Notes: generated by a model not told the origin, from the letters alone. A stretch of DNA of 8,282 bases from Longicatena sp. (GCA_020025055.1 JAHHST010000065.1:1-8282), one strand, 5' to 3'. Shown: positions 1-6,525, numbered from the stretch's first letter. Translations and numbers: made by a program.

Positions 1-23
1 TCTCTGTTCCTTTATAATTATAA

Positions 24-51
24 AAAAAAGCAACCATATATTTGCTTTTTT
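24..51 (-). terminator. Rho-independent terminator of the lipoprotein gene
   Basis: A 10-bp stem (24-33 with 42-51) encloses an 8-base loop (34-41). Only two of the ten pairs are G:C. Read on the minus strand, the right arm ends in a run of T (complement of the A-run 22-29), which is the form of an intrinsic terminator about 23 bases past the lipoprotein stop. The A and T runs on both sides mean it could also work for plus-strand transcripts. The first 20 bases of the window hold nothing I can assign. Confidence 0.7.
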
Positions 52-73
52 ACTATATTAATTTTAATATCTA

Positions 74-1132
74 TTATTTAGTAGCTCCACATGAGCATTT
101 ATATCCAGTCAATACTTTTTCATCATATGCTTTTTGATCAACCACATATTCCTTTTTATACACAGCTTCATGATGAATAACACGTCCAGAATCCACCCAT
201 TTAGTTTTCCATCCTCCTTTTTCACCATTTAATGCATGTTGTTTCATATGTGCACTTTCATTACCTGTAATGTCTGCTCCACACCCATTGCAAATACTTC
301 TTTCATCCATAACACGTTCATCCCAAGCTGGTTGAACTTCTATTTTTTCATAATGTCCTTTTTCTTTATGATGAACTGTTTTATATTGTGCTACCCAGTG
401 ATGTTCATGATGTGATGGCTTGGATTCATTTCCACCATGATTTGGCTTGCTAATAGGTTTGCTTGGTTTTGCAACTGGTTTACTTCCTGTTTCTTCTTTT
501 ACAGGTTGTTCGATTTTTTCCTCAGCTTTTTTGATATTTGTTCCTTTTTTCTTTGTTTCCTTTGACATTGGAATATGACCATTTTTAGTAGCAGTCAATC
601 CATGTTTCTCTGCTTCTTTACTATCTACAACAATGACCGTACATTTCTTTACTTCTGATTTATTTCCATGTTTATCTTTTGCAGATACTTTAATTTCATA
701 TGTTCCTGCTTTGTTGAAATTGACTTTATCTCTGTTAATATTGATTTCAATATCACTTTTATCCTCTACTTCAAAATAATCTTTGATATTTACATTTTCT
801 GCATCTTTTTCAATACGGATTTCTTTTAAGAAGTTTTTAAATATTGGAGCCTTTGTATCTTCTACATTGATTTTGATATCTTTGATTACTTCCTCTTTTC
901 CATCAGAAAATGTTACTTTTACTTTTTGTTCTCCTAATTTGGATTTATCGAATCCATCTACTTTCTTAACTTCAACATTTTTATCTGATTTCTTTACATC
1001 AAATAGTAATTTATTATCTAATTCTTCACCATATTCAGCATGTATTATTTTTGGTGTTTCTACTTTTAATCCTTTGCTTCCACATGCTGTAACCATTACA
1101 GCAACCACTGCTAATGTTAATAATTTTTTCAT
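74..1132 (-). CDS. Surface lipoprotein with Ig-like domains and a C-terminal Cys/His (zinc-ribbon-like) domain
   Basis: Predicted exported lipoprotein of 352 aa, anchored to the outer face of the membrane. Residues 1-16 are a lipoprotein signal peptide (MKK, hydrophobic core, lipobox V14-T15-A16-C17). Residues ~22-93 and ~94-170 look like two bacterial Ig-like domains of the DUF5011 style; the second has the typical AGTYEI...DKHGNKS pattern. A Lys/Pro/His-rich linker covers ~190-245. The tail (~246-352) carries C281-x2-C284, H295-x3-H299 and C346-x-C348, a pattern suggesting metal binding. A longer open frame begins at 1150, but its first codons contain the ribosome site AGAGGTGA (1138-1145), five bases before the ATG at 1132, so 1132 is the start. 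It lies 73 bases after the CpXC gene with no terminator between them and may share its transcript. Function is unknown; binding of a ligand, metal or cell-wall component is a guess. Confidence 0.87.
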   Translation of the reverse strand: MKKLLTLAVVAVMVTACGSKGLKVETPKIIHAEYGEELDNKLLFDVKKSDKNVEVKKVDGFDKSKLGEQKVKVTFSDGKEEVIKDIKINVEDTKAPIFKNFLKEIRIEKDAENVNIKDYFEVEDKSDIEININRDKVNFNKAGTYEIKVSAKDKHGNKSEVKKCTVIVVDSKEAEKHGLTATKNGHIPMSKETKKKGTNIKKAEEKIEQPVKEETGSKPVAKPSKPISKPNHGGNESKPSHHEHHWVAQYKTVHHKEKGHYEKIEVQPAWDERVMDERSICNGCGADITGNESAHMKQHALNGEKGGWKTKWVDSGRVIHHEAVYKKEYVVDQKAYDEKVLTGYKCSCGATK

Positions 1133-1137
1133 ATTCT

Positions 1138-1146
1138 TCACCTCTT
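1138..1146 (-). promoter_or_regulatory. Ribosome binding site deciding the lipoprotein start
   Basis: The minus strand reads AAGAGGTGA here, five bases upstream of the ATG at 1132. It lies inside the upstream extension of the open frame that would begin at 1150. This shows the longer start is wrong and lets the signal peptide begin with the expected MKK. Confidence 0.75.
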
Positions 1147-1205
1147 GCATATAGTACTGTTCTTATTGGTACATTAAAAGTAGATCTATTTTTTAGTTTT
1201 CATAT

Positions 1206-1829
1206 TTATGATTTCTCTTCCATCCTTTTTTTATATACCTGTAATGCCCATTGCCAGTTTATTTCATAAAACTTACTCATATCCACTACTGAAAGGTATT
1301 CTTGTTCTTTTATATATGTTTCCTTTGTTACCGCAATCATACACTCATCATCGTTTTCTACAATTTTAAACCAAAGTGTCTGTGTATCTTTATCATCTTC
1401 ATAATATTGAATTTCATCGACCTTACGATTTTTTTCCTTCATATAAAGTAATAATTTTAATTTTATCAGTTCAATTGCTCGATCATCGTATTGATCTTCA
1501 AAAATTTTTATTTTTTCTGGAATCTCATAATCATAGCTAATATATCTTTTTATTAAAGATTCTCCTTTATATAACTCATGATCTGCTAATCTACGATCTT
1601 TTTTTGATTTCATCAAAAGTACAAAATGATGATTTTTATCTGGATAAACACAAGTATGGTAATAGTGAATTTTTGTTCCACATCGTGGACATATAAAGGT
1701 ATAAAAAGTTCCCTCTTTTAACTTCTTTTTTAAATCTGGTTCAAATTCAGGAATCACAACTGTATCACTTGGAATATTGGTCGTAAATAAACAGTTTGGA
1801 CAATGGATAGGTACTAATATAGATTTCAT
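1206..1829 (-). CDS. CpXC domain protein
   Basis: A 207-aa soluble protein of the CpXC type, a family named for paired conserved cysteines and without an established biochemical role. The pairs are C10-P-N-C13 near the N-terminus and C47-P-R-C50-G, with the intervening P27-E-F-E-P region typical of the family. The four cysteines are well placed to hold one zinc ion. C60 and a cluster of aromatic and His residues follow. The rest (~70-207) is charged, has no signal peptide or membrane segment, and contains nothing further I can recognise. The start ATG at 1829 is preceded by GGTGAT at good spacing. A TATAAT lies just upstream and a terminator separates the gene from pepP, so it probably has its own promoter. 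The lipoprotein gene lies 73 bases downstream on the same strand. Family call firm, function unknown. Confidence 0.85.
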   Translation of the reverse strand: MKSILVPIHCPNCLFTTNIPSDTVVIPEFEPDLKKKLKEGTFYTFICPRCGTKIHYYHTCVYPDKNHHFVLLMKSKKDRRLADHELYKGESLIKRYISYDYEIPEKIKIFEDQYDDRAIELIKLKLLLYMKEKNRKVDEIQYYEDDKDTQTLWFKIVENDDECMIAVTKETYIKEQEYLSVVDMSKFYEINWQWALQVYKKRMEEKS

Positions 1830-1847
1830 AATATCACCAACATATCA

Positions 1848-1853
1848 ATTATA
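1848..1853 (-). promoter_or_regulatory. Probable -10 box for the CpXC gene
   Basis: A perfect TATAAT on the minus strand lies 18 bases upstream of the CpXC start, between that gene and the pepP terminator. The predicted leader is only about 12 bases. No good -35 is visible: the best match, GTGACT, sits at a short 15-base spacing and overlaps the terminator stem. Confidence 0.4.
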
Positions 1854-1864
1854 CTCACATACAA

Positions 1865-1894
1865 AAAAAGTCACGTATCATAACGTGGCTTTTT
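1865..1894 (-). terminator. Rho-independent terminator of the aminopeptidase P gene
   Basis: A 12-position stem (1865-1876 with 1883-1894) surrounds a 6-base loop. On the minus strand it is followed by seven T (complement of 1863-1869), nine bases past the pepP stop. One pair is T:G as read on the plus strand, which becomes a C:A mismatch in the minus-strand transcript. The stem is therefore slightly imperfect for the gene it ends. Confidence 0.8.
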
Positions 1895-1902
1895 CATTTC
1901 AA

Positions 1903-3687
1903 TTAAATACTACGAGTAGCTGTTTTTAACCATTCTCTTTCATCTTCTGTTAAGAATGGAGAAACTTTTTCATATACTTGTGCATGATAATCATTTAACC
2001 ATGCTTTTTCATATGATGTTAATAATGATGCATCTACACCATCTAAATCAAATGGTACAAATGTAATTGTTTCAAAGTGCATGAATTGACCATATTCATT
2101 TTTATTTCCTTTACGAACAACCATTTCGTTTTCATGACGAATTCCATGAGACCCTTCAATATAAACACCTGGTTCATTTGATTGTGTCATACCTTCTTCT
2201 AATACGCAACTATCATTTCTTTCAGGTACGATTCTCCAACGGAAACCATTTGGACCTTCATGAACATTTAATACATGTCCTACACCATGTCCAGTACCAC
2301 ATTTATAATCTAAGTCTAAATCCCATAATGGTCCACGTGCTAAAATATCTAGATTTAAACCACGGCAACCATATAAGAAATGAGCTTTAGATAACGCAAT
2401 ATTAGAACGTAATGCCGTTGTAAAGTGGAAACGAATTTCATCACTAATTGGTCCTAATACGAAAGTTCTTGTGATATCTGTTGTACCTTCTAAGTATTGT
2501 CCACCACTATCTACTAATAACATTCCTTCTGGTTGTAACTCTACATCTGTATCTTCTTCTGCATGATAATGCATCATAGCAGCATGTTCTTTATATGCAG
2601 AAATTGTATCAAAACTCAAGTCAAAGCATCCTTGATCTTTACGTAATTGCTCTAAATAATCGCTTGCACTGATTTCAGTAATTTTTTCTTTACCAACATT
2701 TGTTTTTAACCAATACATAAATTTGCACATTGCAACTGCATCTTTAATATGAACTATACGATTATTTTCTTGTTCTACTGGATTTTTCATTGATTTCATT
2801 AATTGGCTAGGATTTGGACAATTTACAATTTGAATTTCTTTATCCAAATTTTCAATAATTGCATAGTTTACAATGTTTTTATCTAATAACACTACTCCAC
2901 GAATTGCTTTTACTTCTTCATAAATAGCATCATATGCATGCACTTCTACTTGATTATCTGCAAAGTTTTTACGTAATTCATCTGTTAATTTTGCTTCATC
3001 AATATAAATAGTTGCACTGTCCATACCAATTACTAAGTAACTTAACATTACTGGATAATGTGAAATATCCCAACCACGCATATTCATGATCCACGCAATA
3101 TCATCTAATGCAGTAATGATATGATATTGAGCCCCATGTTTTTGCATTTCTTTTCGAATATCAGCCATCTTATCTTTTGTAGATTTTCCACTATATTTTT
3201 CTTCTAAGAAGAATCCTGGTTTATTTGGAAGTTCTGGACGATCATTCCAAATCATTCCAACTAAGTCTTCGTGACATGCGAATGTGATATTTTTTTCATT
3301 TAGTTTGCTTGCGATTTTTTCAACTAGTGTTGTATTCATTACACGACCATCAAAACCTAAAATAGCATTCTCACTCATATGATCATATAAATATTCTTCT
3401 ACAGTTGGAACGCCTTCTTCCCCTTGTTTCATTAAATCAATTGTACTACCTTCTAACTGATTTTCAGCTTGAATAAAATATCTTCCATCTGTCCATAAAG
3501 CAGCGCAATCTTGACAAATCGCTAAAACACCTTGAGAACCTGTAAATCCAGACATATATGCTCTTGCTTTAAAATGTTCACCAACATATTCTGTTTCATG
3601 AAAATCAGAAGTTGGAATAAAATAAGCTTCTATATTACGTTCTTTCATTAACGCACGTAAAGCACTTAATTTTTCAATTATAGTCAT
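1903..3687 (-). CDS. pepP: Xaa-Pro aminopeptidase (peptidase M24B, long APP1-like form)
   Basis: Cytoplasmic dimetal aminopeptidase that removes an N-terminal residue preceding proline, helping to recycle proline-containing peptides. At 594 aa it is the long form: two creatinase-like N-terminal domains (~1-150 and ~160-310), the pita-bread M24 catalytic domain (~312-530) and the short C-terminal M24 extension (~533-594). By alignment to human APP1, the metal ligands are D393 (DSGGQY), D404 (TTDITRT), H467 (GTGHGVG), E505 (NEPGVY) and E519 (GIRHEN). Catalytic histidines are H373 (MMHYH) and H476 (NVHEGP). The position of a further conserved His in the YxHGTGHGVG motif is C463. The ATG at 3687 has a strong AGGAGGT ribosome site (3694-3700). 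It follows the thioesterase by 76 bases with no terminator between, so the two are probably co-transcribed. A weak internal -10 (TACAAT, 3717-3722) is also present. The symbol pepP is used by family convention. Confidence 0.95.
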   Translation of the reverse strand: MTIIEKLSALRALMKERNIEAYFIPTSDFHETEYVGEHFKARAYMSGFTGSQGVLAICQDCAALWTDGRYFIQAENQLEGSTIDLMKQGEEGVPTVEEYLYDHMSENAILGFDGRVMNTTLVEKIASKLNEKNITFACHEDLVGMIWNDRPELPNKPGFFLEEKYSGKSTKDKMADIRKEMQKHGAQYHIITALDDIAWIMNMRGWDISHYPVMLSYLVIGMDSATIYIDEAKLTDELRKNFADNQVEVHAYDAIYEEVKAIRGVVLLDKNIVNYAIIENLDKEIQIVNCPNPSQLMKSMKNPVEQENNRIVHIKDAVAMCKFMYWLKTNVGKEKITEISASDYLEQLRKDQGCFDLSFDTISAYKEHAAMMHYHAEEDTDVELQPEGMLLVDSGGQYLEGTTDITRTFVLGPISDEIRFHFTTALRSNIALSKAHFLYGCRGLNLDILARGPLWDLDLDYKCGTGHGVGHVLNVHEGPNGFRWRIVPERNDSCVLEEGMTQSNEPGVYIEGSHGIRHENEMVVRKGNKNEYGQFMHFETITFVPFDLDGVDASLLTSYEKAWLNDYHAQVYEKVSPFLTEDEREWLKTATRSI

Positions 3688-3763
3688 TTTAATACCTCCT
3701 ATTTAATTACTCTATTATTGTACAACATTTCTTTATTTATGCACTATAATTCTATTTAATTTC

Positions 3764-4195
3764 CTATTTTTTCGCATGATTAATCGCATAAGAACCATTT
3801 GCTGTAGCAACAATCTCATCGTTATCTTTAATTTTAACAATCGCTCTTGTTTGTGCCATCCTTGTTCCTACATGATCACAATAACCTTCTACATATAGAA
3901 CTGCATCTTTCGATATTCCTTTCACAAAATTAATCGCCATTTGAATCGTTGGTGTCGACGAAGCTTTACTAAATGAATATGCTGCAGCACTCATTGTAAT
4001 ATCAATCATTGTAGAAATAATTCCTCCATGTAAATGATCAAAAGGATTTAATTGCCAATCTTTTACTGGAAATTCTAAAACAACCTTCTTTGTTTCTTGA
4101 TCTAATTTTACAATCTTCATATCCAACATAGAATTAATCGTATCATCTAACTCAACACGCATCTTTACAAACTCTTGTAATCTTTCTTTTTCCAT
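3764..4195 (-). CDS. PaaI-family hotdog-fold acyl-CoA thioesterase
   Basis: A 143-aa single-domain 4HBT hotdog protein, expected to hydrolyse an acyl-CoA or aryl-CoA as a homo-oligomer in the cytoplasm; the substrate cannot be read from the sequence. The family motif is clear: N50 upstream of H56-G57-G58, then S61-T-M-I-D65, the Asp being the usual catalytic acid on the central helix. A longer open frame reaches 4249, but it would run into the gltX terminator and its extra 18 residues look like translated spacer. The ATG at 4195 (MEKERLQEF) has the ribosome site AGGAAGTG and a TATAAT upstream. The stop is TAG, while the other intact genes here use TAA. Aminopeptidase P follows on the same strand. 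Confidence 0.88.
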   Translation of the reverse strand: MEKERLQEFVKMRVELDDTINSMLDMKIVKLDQETKKVVLEFPVKDWQLNPFDHLHGGIISTMIDITMSAAAYSFSKASSTPTIQMAINFVKGISKDAVLYVEGYCDHVGTRMAQTRAIVKIKDNDEIVATANGSYAINHAKK

Positions 4196-4214
4196 AATTT
4201 CACTTCCTATTCTT

Positions 4215-4220
4215 ATTATA
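4215..4220 (-). promoter_or_regulatory. Probable -10 box for the thioesterase gene
   Basis: A perfect TATAAT on the minus strand lies 19 bases upstream of the start at 4195, just after the gltX terminator. The nearest TTGACT is only 8 bases upstream of it, too close to act as its -35. The promoter is supported mainly by this hexamer and by the terminator before it. Confidence 0.4.
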
Positions 4221-4242
4221 AAATATTTAGTCAAACAAAAAA

Positions 4243-4272
4243 AGAGCATAGATCTATGTTAATCTATACTCT
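4243..4272 (-). terminator. Rho-independent terminator of gltX
   Basis: An 11-bp stem (4243-4253 with 4262-4272) with an 8-base loop lies 15 bases past the gltX stop and is followed on the minus strand by seven T. One pair is a G:U wobble in the minus-strand RNA (a C:A mismatch on the other strand). That orients it as the terminator of gltX. Confidence 0.85.
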
Positions 4273-4287
4273 AATCCTTGTTTCAAA

Positions 4288-5751
4288 TTATGCTTGAACT
4301 TCTTTTTCTAATTTTTCAATACCTACTTGAATACGTTTTAATGTTTCTTCTTTTCCTAAGATATGAGCAATTTCAATTGCACCACCTGGAGTGAATTGTT
4401 TACCTGTAATTGCTGTACGAACTGGCCATAATACTTGTCCATTTTTCATTTCTAATTGTTTTGGCAATGCTAATAACAATTCATGGATTGTATCTTCACT
4501 AGACCAATCTTCTAAATCAGATAATACTTCTTTTGCAGCTTTTAAAGATTTTAACGCAATTTCATAAGTTGTTTTCATTTTCTTATGAATATACATTGCA
4601 TTATCATATTCAGGTAATTCATCAATAAAATCAACACTTTCTGGAATCGTAGTTAAAATATCTGTACGAGGTTGTAAGATTTTAGCTACAGCAATCATAT
4701 CCACTGGGCGATGAACACTTTGTTCAATATATGGAGTTGCTAATTCACAGAATTTTTCAATACTCATATTACGTAAATACACACCATTCATCCAAGTCAA
4801 TTTATCAATATCGAAAATTGCTGGTGATTTAGAAATACGTTTAATATCAAATACTTTTACTAATTCATCTAATGTATAAATTTCTTGTTCTGTTTCAGGA
4901 GCCCATCCAAGTAAAGCAATATAATTTAAAATTGCTTCAGGTAAATACCCTTTTTTAACTAAATCTTGGAAACTTGCATCTCCATTACGTTTACTTAATT
5001 TATGTTGTTCATCTTTCATTACTGGTGGAACGTGAACATAGGTAGGAATTTTCCATCCATAAGATTGATAAACTAAATTATATTTTGGAGTAGATGATAA
5101 ATATTCATTTCCACGTACTACATGGGTAATTCCCATTTGATGATCATCGATGATATTCGCAAAATTGTAAGTTGGGTATCCATCAGATTTTAATAAAATA
5201 CTTTCATCTAGAATACTATTATCAACTTCGATTCTTCCATAAACTTCATCATCAAAGTATGTTTCTCCACCATGTTTAATCGTTTGACGTACTACATATT
5301 GTTCTCCATTTGCAATACGTTCTCTCGCTTCTTCTTTTGAAATATGTTTACATGGATCATCAAATTTAAATGAAATACCTAAACTTTCTGCTTCTTTACG
5401 TTGTTTTTCAATTTCTTCTTCACTACAGAAGCAATAATGTGCTCCACCTAAATCAACTAATTCATCTGCATATTTTTTATACATTGGTAAACGTTCAGAT
5501 TGTACATAAGGTCCAAAATCACCACCGATATCTGGTCCTTCATCATGATTCAATCCAACTTCTTTCATTGTATCATAAATAATATCTACAGCACCCTCTA
5601 CATAACGTTCTTGATCTGTATCCTCAATACGAAGAATAAAATCCCCATCTTCGTGTTTTGCAATTAAATATTCAAACAATGCTGTTCTTAAGTTACCGAT
5701 ATGCATGTAACCTGTAGGGCTTGGTGCAAATCTTGTTCTAATTTTACTCAT
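4288..5751 (-). CDS. gltX: Glutamyl-tRNA synthetase, probably non-discriminating
   Basis: Class I aminoacyl-tRNA synthetase that attaches glutamate to tRNA-Glu. In most Bacillota the same enzyme also mischarges tRNA-Gln, and GatCAB then converts the product to Gln-tRNA. The 487-aa length is normal. The class I signatures are H17-I-G-N20 (APSPTGYMHIGN) and K251-L-S-K254-R (KMSKS equivalent). C107-x-C109-x24-C134-x-H136 matches the zinc site of E. coli GluRS (C98, C100, C125, H127). The C-terminal anticodon-binding helical domain spans ~320-487. A GTG at 5763 would extend the frame by four codons, but it lies inside the ribosome site GAAAGGGTG; the ATG at 5751, giving MSKIRTRFAPSPTG, is the real start. 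It has its own promoter (5781-5809) and terminator (4243-4272). The predicted leader of about 23 bases is too short for a T-box. Non-discriminating behaviour is inferred from lineage, not seen. Confidence 0.97.
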   Translation of the reverse strand: MSKIRTRFAPSPTGYMHIGNLRTALFEYLIAKHEDGDFILRIEDTDQERYVEGAVDIIYDTMKEVGLNHDEGPDIGGDFGPYVQSERLPMYKKYADELVDLGGAHYCFCSEEEIEKQRKEAESLGISFKFDDPCKHISKEEARERIANGEQYVVRQTIKHGGETYFDDEVYGRIEVDNSILDESILLKSDGYPTYNFANIIDDHQMGITHVVRGNEYLSSTPKYNLVYQSYGWKIPTYVHVPPVMKDEQHKLSKRNGDASFQDLVKKGYLPEAILNYIALLGWAPETEQEIYTLDELVKVFDIKRISKSPAIFDIDKLTWMNGVYLRNMSIEKFCELATPYIEQSVHRPVDMIAVAKILQPRTDILTTIPESVDFIDELPEYDNAMYIHKKMKTTYEIALKSLKAAKEVLSDLEDWSSEDTIHELLLALPKQLEMKNGQVLWPVRTAITGKQFTPGGAIEIAHILGKEETLKRIQVGIEKLEKEVQA

Positions 5752-5760
5752 AAATATATT

Positions 5761-5769
5761 CACCCTTTC
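5761..5769 (-). promoter_or_regulatory. Ribosome binding site of gltX
   Basis: The minus strand reads GAAAGGGTG here, nine bases before the ATG at 5751. The GTG within it is the first in-frame alternative start codon, and its overlap with the Shine-Dalgarno argues against its use. Confidence 0.7.
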
Positions 5770-5780
5770 ATAGCATACTA

Positions 5781-5809
5781 ATAATATAATAAAGAAAAGA
5801 CAATAGCAA
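5781..5809 (-). promoter_or_regulatory. Promoter of gltX
   Basis: On the minus strand, TTGCTA (5809-5804), a 17-base spacer and TATTAT (5786-5781) form a good vegetative promoter. Transcription would start near 5774, giving a leader of about 23 bases. It lies back to back with the tRNA-Gln promoter, about 60 bases away. Confidence 0.6.
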
Positions 5810-5871
5810 CGAATTTTTAGTTTTTATCTTATTTTTTGCAAAATTTTAGCTTTTTTTCACATATTTGTATA

Positions 5872-5899
5872 TTGACAAATACTTGAATTGTAGTAAAAT
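5872..5899 (+). promoter_or_regulatory. Promoter of tRNA-Gln
   Basis: A consensus TTGACA (5872-5877), a 16-base spacer and TAAAAT (5894-5899) lie 18 bases before the first base of the tRNA. The sequence just upstream (5851-5871) is very A/T-rich and could act as an UP element. The strong -35 fits a stable-RNA promoter. Confidence 0.75.
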
Positions 5900-5917
5900 G
5901 ATTTTGTTATTGAACAT

Positions 5918-5993
5918 TGGGGTATCGCCAAGCGGTAAGGCACCAGACTCTGAATCTGGCATTTCGTTGGTTCGAATCCAACTACCCCAGCCA
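5918..5993 (+). tRNA. tRNA-Gln (anticodon CUG)
   Basis: Complete cloverleaf with encoded CCA. The acceptor stem is TGGGGTA (5918-5924) with TACCCCA (5983-5989), discriminator G5990 and CCA 5991-5993. The D arm is GCC/GGC with an AAGCGGTAA loop. The anticodon stem CCAGA/TCTGG encloses the loop CTCTGAA, so the anticodon is CTG (5950-5952), reading CAG. The T arm is GTTGG-TTCGAAT-CCAAC. U1:A72 is the usual identity pair of bacterial tRNA-Gln. The variable loop CATTTC (5960-5965) is six bases, one more than the usual five. It is a single-gene unit with its own promoter and terminator, transcribed away from gltX, whose product probably charges it with glutamate. Confidence 0.96.
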
Positions 5994-6003
5994 TATAAAT
6001 ATG

Positions 6004-6027
6004 AAAGTCACGAAAGTGGCTTTTTTT
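6004..6027 (+). terminator. Rho-independent terminator of tRNA-Gln
   Basis: An 8-bp stem (6004-6011 with 6016-6023, one T:G wobble) is capped by a GAAA tetraloop and followed by seven T (6021-6027). It lies ten bases past the tRNA CCA end. Confidence 0.88.
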
Positions 6028-6078
6028 ATTTTATCAAGCATCTTTTTTTCATAGCAATCCAAAACTATCGTTTGCCAT

Positions 6079-6123
6079 AAAAAATATCGATTTCCTAATC
6101 ATTATACTTTTGGAAATCGATAT
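6079..6123 (-). terminator. Hairpin terminator of the signalling cluster (12-bp inverted repeat)
   Basis: A perfect 12-bp inverted repeat, ATATCGATTTCC (6084-6095) and its complement (6112-6123), encloses a 16-base loop. On the minus strand it is followed by a T-run (complement of 6079-6084), and it lies 60 bases past the stop of the small membrane protein. The large loop and AT-rich stem make it a weaker terminator than the others here. The same repeat could also be a dyad protein-binding site. Confidence 0.55.
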
Positions 6124-6182
6124 AATTATCTATTTTTTTATTTCTTATGAAGAAGGAATACTTTTAATTTCTGCGTACTTCT

Positions 6183-6428
6183 TTACGATTTTGGATGATT
6201 TGGATTCATCCAATGAGAGTATGTGTTCATTTTAATAAATATGATAATTCCAATAATGATAATGAATAATGAAATAATCGAATCATATAAAAATTGTACA
6301 AGATTGGGATTCTTAATCATCATTGTCGCTTGATAATCAAAAATCATTTTGATCGTTCCAACAGGAATACTTAACAACCATAAATACGTCCACTTATTCG
6401 TTACTATTAACCACTTTTTCTTTTTCAT
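6183..6428 (-). CDS. Small two-helix membrane protein of unknown function
   Basis: An 81-aa protein I do not recognise. It begins with a positive patch (MKKKK) and has two predicted membrane segments, roughly residues 14-32 and 48-66; the second is almost all Ile, Leu and Phe. The loop between them is short and the C-terminus is polar and proline-containing (HWMNPNHPKS). No catalytic motif or cysteine is visible. The start at 6428 has an excellent AGGAGGT ribosome site, which is the main evidence that this is a real gene. It follows the AgrC-like sensor by 101 bases on the same strand with no clear terminator between, and a hairpin terminator lies beyond it. It may therefore be the last gene of the regulator-sensor transcript. 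A role as sensor partner or target is only inference from position. Confidence 0.72.
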   Translation of the reverse strand: MKKKKWLIVTNKWTYLWLLSIPVGTIKMIFDYQATMMIKNPNLVQFLYDSIISLFIIIIGIIIFIKMNTYSHWMNPNHPKS

Positions 6429-6492
6429 ATTTATACCTCCTATATCTTTTTTCTACTTTTAGTTTATCATTTTTTTATTTTATTACTACGCA

Positions 6493-6525
6493 ACTTGCAT
6501 AAGAGGTTCTATTTTATGTACAAGT
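6493..6525. repeat. Imperfect inverted repeat between the sensor and the small membrane gene
   Basis: ACTTGCATAA (6493-6502) can pair with TTATG-CAAGT (6514-6518 and 6521-6525) with a two-base TA bulge and an 11-base loop. There is no T-run directly after it on the minus strand, so it is not a standard terminator. It could be an attenuating or RNA-stabilising hairpin, or chance in AT-rich DNA. Confidence 0.3.

Noticed and set aside
783..1154. Plus-strand open frame of 123 aa opposite the lipoprotein gene
   Set aside because: It is antisense to a well-supported gene with signal peptide and ribosome site. Its product is a Ser/Phe-rich string typical of reading opposite Lys/Glu-rich coding sequence.
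1149..1154. TACTAT as a -10 box for the lipoprotein gene
   Set aside because: It would put the transcript start inside or next to the ribosome site, and no convincing -35 is present at the right spacing.
2178..2390. Plus-strand open frame of 70 aa within pepP
   Set aside because: It lies fully antisense to the conserved M24 catalytic domain, has no recognisable domain and no convincing ribosome site.
4196..4249. Upstream 18-codon extension of the thioesterase
   Set aside because: It would start inside the gltX terminator and cover the -10 box and ribosome site of the real start at 4195.
5370..5582. Plus-strand open frame of 70 aa within gltX
   Set aside because: Antisense to conserved GluRS sequence; the His/Leu-rich product looks like a shadow frame.
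5752..5917. A T-box riboswitch or other structured leader before gltX
   Set aside because: The predicted leader is only about 23 bases and no specifier, T-box motif or antiterminator hairpin is visible. The GCAAAATTTTAGC palindrome at 5838-5850 is too small to support a regulatory call.
5865..6080. Plus-strand open frame of 71 aa across the tRNA
   Set aside because: It reads through the tRNA promoter, the complete tRNA-Gln and its terminator, so it cannot be a real protein gene.
6030..6182. A small gene or RNA between the tRNA terminator and the 81-aa gene
   Set aside because: Apart from the inverted repeat at 6084-6123 I see no start with ribosome site, no promoter and no further structure.
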